A stretch of 32,688 bases of DNA. Source: Stutzerimonas stutzeri TS44. GTDB taxonomy: Bacteria > Pseudomonadota > Gammaproteobacteria > Pseudomonadales > Pseudomonadaceae. The stretch lies in contig AJXE01000032.1 of NCBI GenBank assembly GCA_000263395.1, positions 1 through 32,688 on the forward strand. Direction: 5' to 3'. The notes below the pieces were generated by a model. That model was given only the letters and a program-made list of their open reading frames with translations. It made no database searches and had not been told where the DNA came from. The position numbers and the translations under genes were made by a program. How positions within the stretch are numbered: position 1 is the stretch's first letter; each line of letters begins with the position of its first letter. This document shows positions 17,913-25,415 of the stretch, in pieces.

Positions 17913-18666
17913 GACGCACGCCCGCTTCGCGCCAGGCCGAGGCGCGTCGCTCCAGCGGCTGCAGCAGCGCCAGCTCGATCAGCTGCACCACGGCGATGAA
18001 GGCCAGGCTGTAGGCGAGGATGCTGGCCACGTCGAACACCTGGAAAGCCATGTGCAGCTGGAAGCCGATGCCGTCCGAACGCCCGAGCAGCTCCACCACC
18101 AGCACGATCTTCCAGATCAGCGCCAGCCCGCCACGCGTCGCCGCCATCAGGTAGGGAAACAGCTGCGGCAGCCAGACATCGACGACCCGCTGCCAGCGGC
18201 TGAAACCGTAGACCTGAGCCATCTGTTCGAGTTTGGGATCGAGGCTGCGCGCGCCTTCGCGCACAGTGACCGCCACGTTCGGCACCTTGTTGACCACCAC
18301 CGCCAGCACCGCCGCAGCCTCCACCAGACCGAACCAGACGTACAGCAGGATGATGGTGACCAGCGCCGGCAGGTTGAGAAACAGCACCAGCAGCGGATCG
18401 AGCAGCGCATTGGCCAGCCGCGAGCGGCCCATCCACACGCCGAGCAGCGTGCCCAGCGTCATCGCCAGGGCGAAGCTGAACAGCACGCGGCGCAGGGTCA
18501 CCAGCAGGTGTTCGGGCAGCGCGCCGCTCTGCACGGCCTGCCAGAACGTTTCGAGCACCACCGCCGGACTCGGCAGCAAGGGCGTCTGCACCGCCAGCGC
18601 CACCACCGCCCAGAGCGCCAGCAGCATCGGCAGGGCGATCCAGCACGCCCAGCGCGAGCCGTTCAT
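17905..18666 (-). CDS. ABC transporter permease (NitT/TauT type)
   Basis: 253-aa inner-membrane permease of the BPD_transp_1 kind, with about six transmembrane helices. The N-terminal helix is WIALPMLLALWAVVALAV; the core contains LLVTLRRVLFSFALAMTLGTLLGVWMG. The EAA-like loop that docks on the ATPase is near VREGARSLDPKLEQMAQVYG, with the typical A-x6-G spacing, followed by LPQLFPYLMAATRGGLALIW. Its ATG overlaps the stop codon of the substrate-binding-protein gene as ATGA (18663-18666), so translation is coupled. The C-terminal end is rich in Arg and Ala. Confidence 0.9.
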   Translation of the reverse strand: MNGSRWACWIALPMLLALWAVVALAVQTPLLPSPAVVLETFWQAVQSGALPEHLLVTLRRVLFSFALAMTLGTLLGVWMGRSRLANALLDPLLVLFLNLPALVTIILLYVWFGLVEAAAVLAVVVNKVPNVAVTVREGARSLDPKLEQMAQVYGFSRWQRVVDVWLPQLFPYLMAATRGGLALIWKIVLVVELLGRSDGIGFQLHMAFQVFDVASILAYSLAFIAVVQLIELALLQPLERRASAWREAGVRHA

Positions 18667-19628
18667 GGCGCGCTCTGGAACGCCGTGGCAGGCATCAGTC
18701 TCGCCGAATCGGCGCCGGTCAGCACCAACAGTCGCTGCAGGTCGGCGAGACGCGCCGCGTCCAATGGCGGCGGAATGCCTTCGACGAAGCTGTCACGCAA
18801 GGCGGCGAACACCGCGTCGTTCTCGGCGCGCATCAGCGGACGCAGCGCCTGCCAGTGTTGCGGCTCGCGAGCCAGTTCGTCCTTGGTCTGGCGCAGGGCG
18901 CGGGCGAAGCGCTGCAGCAGATATTCGTTGCTCTGCGCCCAGGGCTCGGGGAACAGATAGCCGAGTACCGGCAATTGCGCATCGAATTCAAGCGACTTCA
19001 ACAGATCGGCCAGGCCGAATGCACTCTGCACTCCGCCCTCGCCGCGCATGCGCGCGGAGAAATGCCAGAAGGTCAGCAGCGCATCCAGCTGACCGCGGCG
19101 CAGTGCCTGACCGAGCAGCGGCGGCGCGGCGTACTGCACCTGCGCCTCCCGGGCCAGGTCGATACCCTGCTTTGCGGCCGCCTGCTGCAACAACCGCCAG
19201 CCGAGCCCATCGGGGCCGCCGGCAACACCGAGGCGCTTGCCGCGCAGGTCTGCCAGCTGGCGAATGGCGCTGCCAGTGGGCACCAGCAATTCGCCGATCT
19301 GCGCGGAAAACGGCAGGTAGCGGTAGGTCGCGCCGGCTTGGTAGCGCGCCTGGGCCCAGAGCAGGTCGCTCACCGCACCGTCGGCACTGCCACTGGACAG
19401 CGCCAGCCGTGAAGCGGGCACATCAGCCACCAGCCGCACCCGCAGCTCGAAGCCATTGGCGCGGTCCAGTTGCTGGCGCTTGAGGTGCTCCAGCTCCCAG
19501 TGCGGCGTGCCGAACTGCAGCACGCTGAGGGTCAGCACCGGCAGTTCCTGCGCCTGCGCGCACAGCGGCAGCAGCACCAGCGTCAGGCGCAACAGGGAAC
19601 GGATGAGGACGGGCAATGAAGGCATCAT
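18663..19628 (-). CDS. ABC transporter substrate-binding protein (NitT/TauT type)
   Basis: 321-aa periplasmic binding protein, first gene of the importer operon. The signal peptide is about residues 1-26 (LLRLTLVLLPLCAQAQ). The mature part has the type II binding-protein pattern: LSVLQFGTPHWELEHL at the N terminus, then SGSADGAVSDLLWAQARY, and LRGKRLGVAGGPDGLGWRLL, a conserved strand-loop-helix of the NMT1/SsuA group. Ligand residues cannot be assigned by eye, and aliphatic sulfonates, thiamine precursors, nitrate or other small anions are all possible in this superfamily. ATG codons at 19628 and 19625 are both possible starts. No catabolic gene is adjacent to give a clue to the substrate. 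Confidence 0.88.
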   Translation of the reverse strand: MMPSLPVLIRSLLRLTLVLLPLCAQAQELPVLTLSVLQFGTPHWELEHLKRQQLDRANGFELRVRLVADVPASRLALSSGSADGAVSDLLWAQARYQAGATYRYLPFSAQIGELLVPTGSAIRQLADLRGKRLGVAGGPDGLGWRLLQQAAAKQGIDLAREAQVQYAAPPLLGQALRRGQLDALLTFWHFSARMRGEGGVQSAFGLADLLKSLEFDAQLPVLGYLFPEPWAQSNEYLLQRFARALRQTKDELAREPQHWQALRPLMRAENDAVFAALRDSFVEGIPPPLDAARLADLQRLLVLTGADSARLMPATAFQSAP

Positions 19629-19694
19629 GCCCGCAGGTTACGAAGCCACCCGCGGGGCACGAATAGTACTTTGGTGCCTGTTGCCTGCTGCGAT

Positions 19695-19718
19695 GGTCGC
19701 GCCGAGTCGCGACCCTAC
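19695..19718 (-). repeat. REP-like singlet palindrome
   Basis: Read on the minus strand it is GTAGGGTCGCGACTCGGCGC and on: a GTAG head followed by a perfect 7-bp stem GGTCGCG/CGCGACC with a 6-nt loop. The head-plus-hairpin form is that of a REP, but the stem differs from the array at 15511-15894, so it would be another REP subfamily. It lies between the ABC operon's first gene and the HIT gene. Confidence 0.6.
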
Positions 19719-19726
19719 GGCGCGGC

Positions 19727-20170
19727 TCAGGCCAGCGCGGCGATGCGCTGCTGCAGACGTGCCTGCAGTTGTTCCAGCTCGGCCGGCTCGGCCTTCTTCG
19801 CCGCGTGGATGCCCAGTCCCTCGCCGGCGAAGCGCGGGATGATATGCACGTGGATATGGAACACCGTCTGCCCGGCCGGCGCACCGTTGAACTGCGCGAC
19901 CTGCACGCCATCCGGCTGCAGCTCGGCGACGAGTGCGCGGGTCAGCTTCTGCGCCACGCGCATCATGGCGGCCAGCGCCTCACCGTCCACATCGAGGATG
20001 TTGCACGCCGCCGAACGCTTGGGGATCACCAGCGTGTGGCCGAGGGACTGCGGGAACAGATCGAGGAAGGCCAGCACCTCGTCATCCTCGTAGAGCTTGT
20101 AGCAGGGCGCGTCGCCGCGGATGATCTGGGCGAAAATGTTCTGCGGATCGTAACAGGCGGTCAGGGACAC
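19727..20170 (-). CDS. HIT-family nucleotide-binding hydrolase
   Basis: 147-aa histidine-triad protein. The catalytic motif HIHVHIIPRF is at 105-114, with His at 105, 107 and 109, and the N-terminal part NIFAQIIRGDAPCYKLYEDD is typical of the HinT/Fhit-like branch. HIT proteins hydrolyse or transfer nucleotidyl groups from AMP-linked substrates; the physiological substrate is unclear. The start is a GTG at 20170, chosen because GGAG lies 8 nt upstream and the next in-frame ATG (20317) would add 49 residues unlike the family and would overlap the divergent MOSC gene. It is divergent from the MOSC gene, 109 bp away. Confidence 0.9.
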   Translation of the reverse strand: MSLTACYDPQNIFAQIIRGDAPCYKLYEDDEVLAFLDLFPQSLGHTLVIPKRSAACNILDVDGEALAAMMRVAQKLTRALVAELQPDGVQVAQFNGAPAGQTVFHIHVHIIPRFAGEGLGIHAAKKAEPAELEQLQARLQQRIAALA

Positions 20171-20279
20171 CGAGTTTCTCCAGGCTGGGGACGAACGCAG
20201 ACCATAGCCGGAGCCCGCGGCCAGGCCAAGCGTCGCCGCGGCCGCCGGCCCGATCTTCCACCGCGCCAAGGAGCCGCAC

Positions 20280-20972
20280 ATGCAACTGGCCAGAATCGAA
20301 CAACTGCTCGTCGGCAAGGCCGTCCCCTATACCCGCCCCGGCAGCCACAGCGCCATCGCCAAGCAGCCGGTGGCCGGGCCGCTGGCGGTCGGCGTCGAGG
20401 GTCTGGCCGGCGACGAACAGGGCGATCGCCGCGTGCATGGCGGTATCCACAAGGCCGTGCATCACTATCCCTATGAGCACTACCGGCGCTGGATCGAGCA
20501 GCTCGGCCGGCTGCCGGTGCTCGAACAGCCCGGTGCGTTCGGCGAGAACATCAGCACCCGCGGGCTCAGCGAGGCCGATCTGTGCCTGGGCGACGTGCTG
20601 CGCTGCGGCGAGGTGCTGCTGCAGGTCGCGCAGTCGCGCCAGCCGTGCTGGAAGCTCAACGATCGTTTCGGCGTCGCCGACATGGCGCTGCGCGTGCAGC
20701 AGAGCGGCATGACCGGCTGGTATTACCAGGTGCTGGAGCCCGGCGAGCTGCAGGCCGGACAGAGCCTGATGCTGGAGCAGCGCCCTTACCCGCGCTGGTC
20801 GCTGACCAGGGTGATGGACGTGCTCTATCGCCACACCCTCGACCACGCCGCTTTGCAGGAACTGGCCGAGCTGCCGCTGGTGCCGAACTGGCGCAAGCTG
20901 GTGGAGCGGCGGCTGGAGGTCAACGCGGTGGAAGACTGGAGCAAGCGCCTGTACGGCGCGCCGGACGCCTGA
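20280..20972 (+). CDS. MOSC-domain protein (YiiM-like)
   Basis: 230-aa cytoplasmic protein. The MOSC domain fills about 1-165, with GDRRVHGGIHKAVHHYPYEHY (about 48-68), GAFGENISTRGL, and the conserved cysteine Cys123 in SRQPCWKLNDRF, which in relatives binds the molybdenum cofactor sulfur. A 3-alpha-like C-terminal region (about 170-225, SLTRVMDVLYRHTLDHAALQ) follows, as in E. coli YiiM, which uses Moco to reduce N-hydroxylated bases. AAGGAG precedes the ATG by 7 nt. It converges on ttcA with 31 bp between the stops. The Moco link parallels the nap operon 4 kb away but probably has no special meaning. Confidence 0.9.
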   Translation: MQLARIEQLLVGKAVPYTRPGSHSAIAKQPVAGPLAVGVEGLAGDEQGDRRVHGGIHKAVHHYPYEHYRRWIEQLGRLPVLEQPGAFGENISTRGLSEADLCLGDVLRCGEVLLQVAQSRQPCWKLNDRFGVADMALRVQQSGMTGWYYQVLEPGELQAGQSLMLEQRPYPRWSLTRVMDVLYRHTLDHAALQELAELPLVPNWRKLVERRLEVNAVEDWSKRLYGAPDA

Positions 20973-21003
20973 GCGGCCCGGCGCGGAGCTGGCACGGCGC
21001 TGG

Positions 21004-21828
21004 TTACAGGCTCATCACGTCGACGAAGCGCGGCGTGGCGCTGTCATCGATGCGCAGACTCTTGAAGTCGAACAGGTTGCGGTCGGCCAGCTGCGAGGGC
21101 ACGACGTTCTGCAGCGCGCGGAACATGATCTCGGTGCGCCCCGGCGACTTGCGCTCCCACTCCTGCAGCATCTCCTTGACCACCTGACGCTGCAGGTTTT
21201 CCTGCGAGCCGCAGAGGTTGCAGGGGATGATCGGGAACGCCTTCATCTTCGAGTAGGCCTCGATATCTGCCTCGTTGCAGTAGGCCAGCGGACGGATCAC
21301 CACGTTGCGGCCATCATCGGAGAGCAGTTTGGGCGGCATGGCCTTGAGCGTGCCGCCGTAGAACATGTTGAGGAAGAAGGTTTCCAGGATGTCGTCGCGG
21401 TGATGCCCGAGCGCCATCTTGGTCGCGCCGATCTCGTCGGCGAAGGTGTACAGCGTGCCGCGACGCAGGCGCGAGCAGAGCGAACAGGTGGTCTTGCCTT
21501 CCGGGATCTTCTCCTTGACCACCGAGTAGGTGTCCTTCTCGATGATGTGGTACTCGATGCCGAGACCCTTCAGGTATTCGGGCAGCACGTGTTCGGGGAA
21601 GCCCGGCTGCTTCTGGTCCATGTTCACCGCGACGACCTCGAACTTGATCGGCGCGACCTTCTGCAGGTACAGCAGCACGTCGAGCATGGTGTAGCTGTCC
21701 TTGCCGCCGGACAGGCAGACCATGACCTTGTCGCCGTCCTCGATCATGTTGAAGTCGGTGACGGCCTCGCCGGCCAGGCGGCGCAGGCGCTTCTGCAGTT
21801 TGTTCTGGTTGACCGAAAGAGTGCCCAT
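21004..21828 (-). CDS. ttcA: tRNA 2-thiocytidine(32) biosynthesis protein TtcA
   Basis: 274-aa enzyme that thiolates cytidine 32 in certain tRNAs using ATP and an iron-sulfur cluster. The PP-loop [11 protein letters not shown] (40-50) binds ATP, and the cysteine motifs CSLC (115-118) and PCNLCGSQ (202-209) carry the cluster ligands. The family core [19 protein letters not shown] is intact. The ATG at 21828 ([15 protein letters not shown]) gives the usual length; a longer frame adds 37 residues with no support. It is divergent from the DnaJ-related gene. On its side a TAAAAT -10-like element (21861-21866) with a weak -35 is visible about 35 bp upstream. Confidence 0.97.
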   Translation of the reverse strand: MGTLSVNQNKLQKRLRRLAGEAVTDFNMIEDGDKVMVCLSGGKDSYTMLDVLLYLQKVAPIKFEVVAVNMDQKQPGFPEHVLPEYLKGLGIEYHIIEKDTYSVVKEKIPEGKTTCSLCSRLRRGTLYTFADEIGATKMALGHHRDDILETFFLNMFYGGTLKAMPPKLLSDDGRNVVIRPLAYCNEADIEAYSKMKAFPIIPCNLCGSQENLQRQVVKEMLQEWERKSPGRTEIMFRALQNVVPSQLADRNLFDFKSLRIDDSATPRFVDVMSL

Positions 21829-21928
21829 GCTGGAAATCCGGAGGAATGCGAAAGCCGCGCATTTTACGCGCAAAGCGCGTGCGGCCCCAGCCCATCCGGC
21901 AGGCGCGACGCTGTGAAGCGCCGCAGGA

Positions 21929-21955
21929 TTGACCCGCAATCTGCTGTGCTAGGCT
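21929..21955 (+). promoter_or_regulatory. Candidate promoter of the DnaJ-related gene
   Basis: -35 TTGACC at 21929-21934 and -10 TAGGCT at 21950-21955, with a TG one base before the -10 (extended -10) and a short 15-bp spacer. A start 6-8 bases after the -10 would fall at or within 1-2 bases of the ATG at 21962, so the transcript could be leaderless. The short spacer lowers confidence. Confidence 0.4.
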
Positions 21956-21961
21956 GCGCGC

Positions 21962-22555
21962 ATGGACGACCTCTCCCCCGCGCTGGACCTGCCGGCACAA
22001 CTGCTCATCCTGCTGCGCGAGCAGCCGCAAGGCTTCAGCGAATTCGAGCTGATCCAGCAGCTCAAGCGGCGCCATTGCACGCACATTCCCAACCTGCCGC
22101 TGACCGACAAGCTGGTGCTGTTCCGCACCCACTTTCTGCTGTTCAACGCGCTCTATCAGCTGCGCGACCAGCTCTGGCAGGACGCCGACGGCCATCTGCA
22201 CATCACCGCGCTATGCATCCAACTGCATCCCTACGACGCCGGCACCCGCGCGCTGGCCGAGGCAGACCCGCTGCGTGCCTACTACCTGGACCTGAGCAAC
22301 CTGCGCGACACCGACGAGTCCGCCGTCGAGCGTCTGCTGGCCAGCTTCTGGACGCGCATGCAGGGCGGCGAGGACAAGCGCGCGGCGCTGGAGCTGTTCG
22401 AGCTGGATCGCCTCACCCAGCCGCTGGACATGCGCATCATCAAGCAGCGCTACCGCCAGCTGGTGAGCCAGCATCATCCCGACCGCGGCGGCAGCACGCA
22501 GCGCCTGCAATCGATCAACCTGGCGCTGGAAATTCTGCAACGCTATTACCGCTGA
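21962..22555 (+). CDS. DnaJ-related protein with C-terminal J domain
   Basis: 197-aa cytoplasmic protein of the DNAJ-related family. The N-terminal part (about 10-130, PAQLLILLREQPQGFSEFELIQ, and FRTHFLLFNALYQLRDQLW) is the DNAJ-related domain. The C terminus (about 145-197) is a short J domain with the essential HPD at 172-174 (QHHPDRGGSTQ), which stimulates the ATPase of an Hsp70 such as DnaK. There is no Gly/Phe-rich or zinc-finger region, so it is a class III co-chaperone. No purine-rich ribosome site lies before the ATG; the bases just upstream (GGCTGCGCGC) fit a leaderless mRNA. Divergent from ttcA. Confidence 0.86.
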   Translation: MDDLSPALDLPAQLLILLREQPQGFSEFELIQQLKRRHCTHIPNLPLTDKLVLFRTHFLLFNALYQLRDQLWQDADGHLHITALCIQLHPYDAGTRALAEADPLRAYYLDLSNLRDTDESAVERLLASFWTRMQGGEDKRAALELFELDRLTQPLDMRIIKQRYRQLVSQHHPDRGGSTQRLQSINLALEILQRYYR

Positions 22556-22695
22556 GCACCTGGCTTCGATTCGCTCTAACCAGGCGCCTGCATTCACACC
22601 TCACCTCCCTATACTGCGGCATAAGGTCGCATGCTGCCGTCGCTCGGACGATTTGCCAGGCATCGCGGCCGTCCAATAGCAGAGGAGACGCTGGC

Positions 22696-23295
22696 ATGAT
22701 CAATCACGTGTGGGGCCTGTTCACCCATCCCGGTCAGGAATGGCGTGTGATCCGCGGCGAGAATGAATCCATCGGCCGCATGTACCTCGGCCACGTGCTG
22801 CTGTTGGCGGCGATTCCGGCGATCTCTGCCTTCATCGGCGCCACCCAGATCGGCTGGAGCATCGGCGGTGGCGAGCCGGTCAGGCTGACCGAGGCGAGCT
22901 GCATGCAGCTGGCGATCCTCTCCTACCTCGCCATGCTCGCCGGGGTCGCGGTCATGGGCGGCTTCATCCACTGGATGGCGCGTACCTATGACGCCAGCCC
23001 GACGCTCAGCCAATGCATCGCCTTCGCCGCCTACACCGCAACGCCGCTGTTCATCGGCGGTCTGGCGGGGCTGTACCCGCATGTCTGGCTATTCATGCTG
23101 GTGGGCACCGCGGCGATCTGCTACACGGCCTACCTGCTCTACGTCGGGCTGCCGAAGTTCATGAACATCCCCGAAGACGAGGGCTTCATGTTCTCCAGCT
23201 CGGTGCTGGCCGTCGGCCTGGTGGTGCTGGTGGCGATCATCGCGATCTCGGTGATCACCTGGGGCATGGGCTTCGGGCCGGTTTACGTACGCTGA
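22696..23295 (+). CDS. YIP1-family membrane protein, copy 1
   Basis: 199-aa inner-membrane protein of the YIP1 family. It starts MINHVWGLFTHPGQEW, the usual head of proteobacterial members (a short region with W/F and P before the first helix), and has about five transmembrane helices (around 33-55, 72-98, 112-131, 135-155, 170-195). The function of bacterial YIP1 proteins is unknown. The ATG at 22696 has GGAG upstream (GAGGAGACGCTGGC). A terminator-like hairpin follows, before the second copy. It shares the helix order and the LSYLAMLAGVAVMGGF-type segment with the next gene, so the two are paralogues. Confidence 0.87.
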   Translation: MINHVWGLFTHPGQEWRVIRGENESIGRMYLGHVLLLAAIPAISAFIGATQIGWSIGGGEPVRLTEASCMQLAILSYLAMLAGVAVMGGFIHWMARTYDASPTLSQCIAFAAYTATPLFIGGLAGLYPHVWLFMLVGTAAICYTAYLLYVGLPKFMNIPEDEGFMFSSSVLAVGLVVLVAIIAISVITWGMGFGPVYVR

Positions 23296-23308
23296 CCCCT
23301 ACCGCGTC

Positions 23309-23343
23309 ACGAATGGGCCGCCTGATTGGCGGCCCATTCGTTT
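23309..23343 (+). terminator. Terminator between the two YIP1 genes
   Basis: Perfect 13-bp stem CGAATGGGCCGCC/GGCGGCCCATTCG with loop TGATT, extended by one A-T pair, followed by TTTG. It separates the two paralogues, suggesting that they are not always read in one transcript. The T run is short, so termination may be partial. Confidence 0.75.
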
Positions 23344-23443
23344 GTGGCGGGAAACCCTTGTCCTGTCCGCCGTTCTACATCTGTAACGCGACCGCGACCG
23401 CTGCGACGGCCGGCCCCTCCCGTACGGCAGATGGAGACTCGGT

Positions 23444-24115
23444 ATGACCCCGCACCTGTTCACCTTGCTGACCCGCCCCGACCAGGCGGGGACCGATATC
23501 CGGCGCGACGAGGCCAGTAGCAGCTCCAACTACCTGCGGCACCTGCTGCTGTTCGCCCTGCTGCCGGCGGTCTGCATGTTCATCGGCACGCGTTTCGTCG
23601 GCTGGAGCCTGGTCGAGGACGAGCACATTCGCCTGGATACGCGCAGCGCCCTGCAGCTGAGCGTGCTGATCTACCTGGGCATCATCCTCGGCACCTTCGT
23701 CATGGCCGGGTTCCTGCGCTGGCTGTCGCGCTCGTTCGAGGCACGACCGACATTCAACCAGTGCGTCGGCTTCACCGCCTACGTCATCACGCCGTTCTTC
23801 CTCGCCGGCCTGGGCGCGCTGTATCCGACGCGCTGGCTGGCGCTGGTCGTGCTGATTGCCGCGGGGCTCTATTCGACCTATCTGCTGCTGGTCGGCCTGC
23901 CGACGTTCATGCGCCTCGGCAGCCGCAACAGCTTTCTCTACGCCGCCAGCGCCTGGGGCGTCGGCCTGCTGGTGCTGATCAATATCAAGCTTCCGATGCT
24001 CCTGTTCTGGGTGCTGGTCCTCGGCCCGAGCTACGAGCGCGACGTGGTGCAGGACCAGAGCTACGGCACCAGCGAGGAACGCCCGCGCCAGGAGCCGCCG
24101 GGCCTGCAGCGCTGA
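23444..24115 (+). CDS. YIP1-family membrane protein, copy 2
   Basis: 223-aa paralogue of the preceding gene, with the same layout: an N-terminal MTPHLFTLLTRPDQAG head, then about five membrane helices (around 32-52, 70-95, 108-130, 132-150, 165-195). It shares short stretches at matching positions, such as WSL/WSI after the first helix, FNQC/LSQC with the following F-x-AYVITP/AYTATP, and GLPTFM/GLPKFM. It differs by a 25-residue charged, Gln/Glu-rich cytoplasmic tail (VVQDQSYGTSEERPRQEPPG) absent in copy 1. Codon use matches its neighbours, so the pair looks like an old duplication. The start is preceded by GGAGACTCGGT, a fair ribosome site. Confidence 0.86.
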   Translation: MTPHLFTLLTRPDQAGTDIRRDEASSSSNYLRHLLLFALLPAVCMFIGTRFVGWSLVEDEHIRLDTRSALQLSVLIYLGIILGTFVMAGFLRWLSRSFEARPTFNQCVGFTAYVITPFFLAGLGALYPTRWLALVVLIAAGLYSTYLLLVGLPTFMRLGSRNSFLYAASAWGVGLLVLINIKLPMLLFWVLVLGPSYERDVVQDQSYGTSEERPRQEPPGLQR

Positions 24116-24156
24116 GGCCGGCTTTGGCATAATGCGCCACCCGCGGTGGAGCCCCC

Positions 24157-24651
24157 ATGCCCGAACGACTCAACGCCCGTGTCGAGGCCTGCTACCAGCA
24201 GGCCGAGGCCTTCTTCAAGCAACGCTTCGAACGCCCGCAGGTGAGCTTTCGCCTGCGCGGGCAGAAGGCCGGCGTGGCGCACCTGCAGGAGAACCTGCTG
24301 CGCTTCAATCCGCAGCTGTACCGCGAGAACCGCGAGCACTTCCTCAGGCAGACCGTGGCCCACGAGGTTGCCCACCTGATCGCCCACCGCATCTTCGGCC
24401 CGCGCATCCAGCCGCATGGCGCCGAGTGGCGGCTGATCATGCAGGGCGTCTACGAACTGCCGCCCGAGCGCTGCCACAACTACGCGATCAGCCGCCGCCA
24501 GCGCACCCTGTACCTGTATCGCTGCGCGTGCACGGAGCGCGACTTCCCCTTCACCGCGCAGCGCCATGCGCTGGTGCGCAAGGGCCGCCGCTACCTCTGC
24601 CGCAGTTGCCGGGCGACGCTGGTTTTCACCGGCCAGCAGCGGGTCGAGTGA
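24157..24651 (+). CDS. sprT: SprT-family zinc metalloprotein
   Basis: 164-aa cytoplasmic SprT-like protein, about the length of E. coli SprT (165). The zinc site HEVAH is at 69-73 with a third His in PHGAEW (His87), the family order. A C-terminal zinc ribbon has Cys123/Cys125 (YRCACTE) and Cys148/Cys151 (LCRSC). The eukaryotic homologue Spartan/SPRTN is a DNA-protein crosslink protease; the bacterial role is unclear. A -10-like CATAAT lies about 23 bp upstream of the ATG. Ribosome-site GGAG is 8 nt from the ATG. It is followed by the nap operon, which has its own promoter. Confidence 0.9.
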   Translation: MPERLNARVEACYQQAEAFFKQRFERPQVSFRLRGQKAGVAHLQENLLRFNPQLYRENREHFLRQTVAHEVAHLIAHRIFGPRIQPHGAEWRLIMQGVYELPPERCHNYAISRRQRTLYLYRCACTERDFPFTAQRHALVRKGRRYLCRSCRATLVFTGQQRVE

Positions 24652-24848
24652 CGGCGCGCCGCCAATCCCGCCAGGCAAAGCATTACCGAATGTAACCGTC
24701 GCACTGGCGGCCGCCTTTCAGCGCATCCGGGAAAATCCACAGCCCCTGCGGCGAAAAGTCGCAACATTGCGCTGCCAGAATTAATCGACGCGCCCAGTGC
24801 AATTCATGTGCTGGAGCGTGCAGCGCCTGGTGAACGGGTGAACCCCGA

Positions 24849-24876
24849 TTGCCATCCGCAGGTCACTGACTAGACT
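24849..24876 (+). promoter_or_regulatory. Sigma70-like promoter of the nap operon
   Basis: -35 TTGCCA at 24849-24854, 16-bp spacer, -10 TAGACT at 24871-24876, predicted start near 24883, leaving a leader of about 23 nt before napE. I see no TTGAT-N4-ATCAA (FNR/ANR) box in the 250 bp upstream, in keeping with oxygen-independent control of nap that is known for some bacteria. Control by nitrate regulators cannot be ruled out by eye. Confidence 0.55.
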
Positions 24877-24905
24877 GCCTTGCACGTCGGTTCGGAGTAC
24901 GAAAA

Positions 24906-25082
24906 ATGACAACAACACCCGATACGTCTGACTCGTCGCCCTCGCAAAAGCGCGATGAAACCCGCCTGTTCATCTTTCTCATAGTCTTCCTGTTCCCCTT
25001 GCTGAGCATCGCGCTGGTCAGCGGGTACGGCTTCATCGTCTGGATTTCGCAGATGATCTTCGGTCCGCCGGGACCGGCCTGA
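24906..25082 (+). CDS. napE: Periplasmic nitrate reductase accessory protein NapE
   Basis: 58-aa small membrane protein, first gene of the nap operon. A charged cytoplasmic head (MTTTPDTSDSSPSQKRDETR) is followed by one transmembrane helix, LFIFLIVFLFPLLSIALVSG, and then YGFIVWISQMIFGPPGP, the pattern of NapE in pseudomonads and Paracoccus. Its role is unknown and it is absent from the E. coli nap operon. GGAG lies 8 nt upstream of the ATG. The gene is 72 nt from napD; that gap holds no gene, in particular no napF. Confidence 0.9.
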   Translation: MTTTPDTSDSSPSQKRDETRLFIFLIVFLFPLLSIALVSGYGFIVWISQMIFGPPGPA

Positions 25083-25154
25083 CAGCCGCCGCGCCATCCA
25101 TGTTTCTCACCGGGGCCCGCGCCCCGTAGTCATCGATCAGCCGGAACCTTACCG

Positions 25155-25415
25155 ATGGATAGCACCCTGCATATCGCCAGCCTGCTGGTGCATTGCCGCC
25201 CCGAATGGCTGCCGGCGGTCAAGGCCAACCTGCGCCACCTGCCGAACCTCGAACTGCATCAGGAGAGCGCCGCCGGCAAGCTGGTGGTGGTGCTCGAAGC
25301 CGAGCATGAACGCCACATCCTGACCGCCATCGACCAGATCCAGCAGCTGCCGGGCGTACTCAACGCCGCGCTGATCTATCACGAAGAACTCCTCAGCCTC
25401 GAAGGAGAAGCCTGA
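25155..25415 (+). CDS. napD: Chaperone NapD
   Basis: 86-aa cytoplasmic chaperone of periplasmic nitrate reductase. NapD binds the twin-arginine signal of NapA and holds it back until the molybdenum cofactor and iron-sulfur cluster are inserted. The sequence has the ferredoxin-like fold pattern with LHIASLLVHCRPEWLPAVK at the N terminus and PGVLNAALIYHEE near the C terminus, as in other NapD proteins. Its stop (25413-25415) directly precedes the napA ATG at 25416, so the two are translated together in step. The ribosome site before napD is weak. Confidence 0.95.
   Translation: MDSTLHIASLLVHCRPEWLPAVKANLRHLPNLELHQESAAGKLVVVLEAEHERHILTAIDQIQQLPGVLNAALIYHEELLSLEGEA

Noticed and set aside
21400..23295. 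631-aa plus-strand frame spanning ttcA antisense, the DnaJ-like gene and YIP1 copy 1
   Set aside because: Only its last 199 codons, from the ATG at 22696 with a ribosome site, are a real gene; the rest reads antisense to ttcA and out of frame in the DnaJ-like gene.
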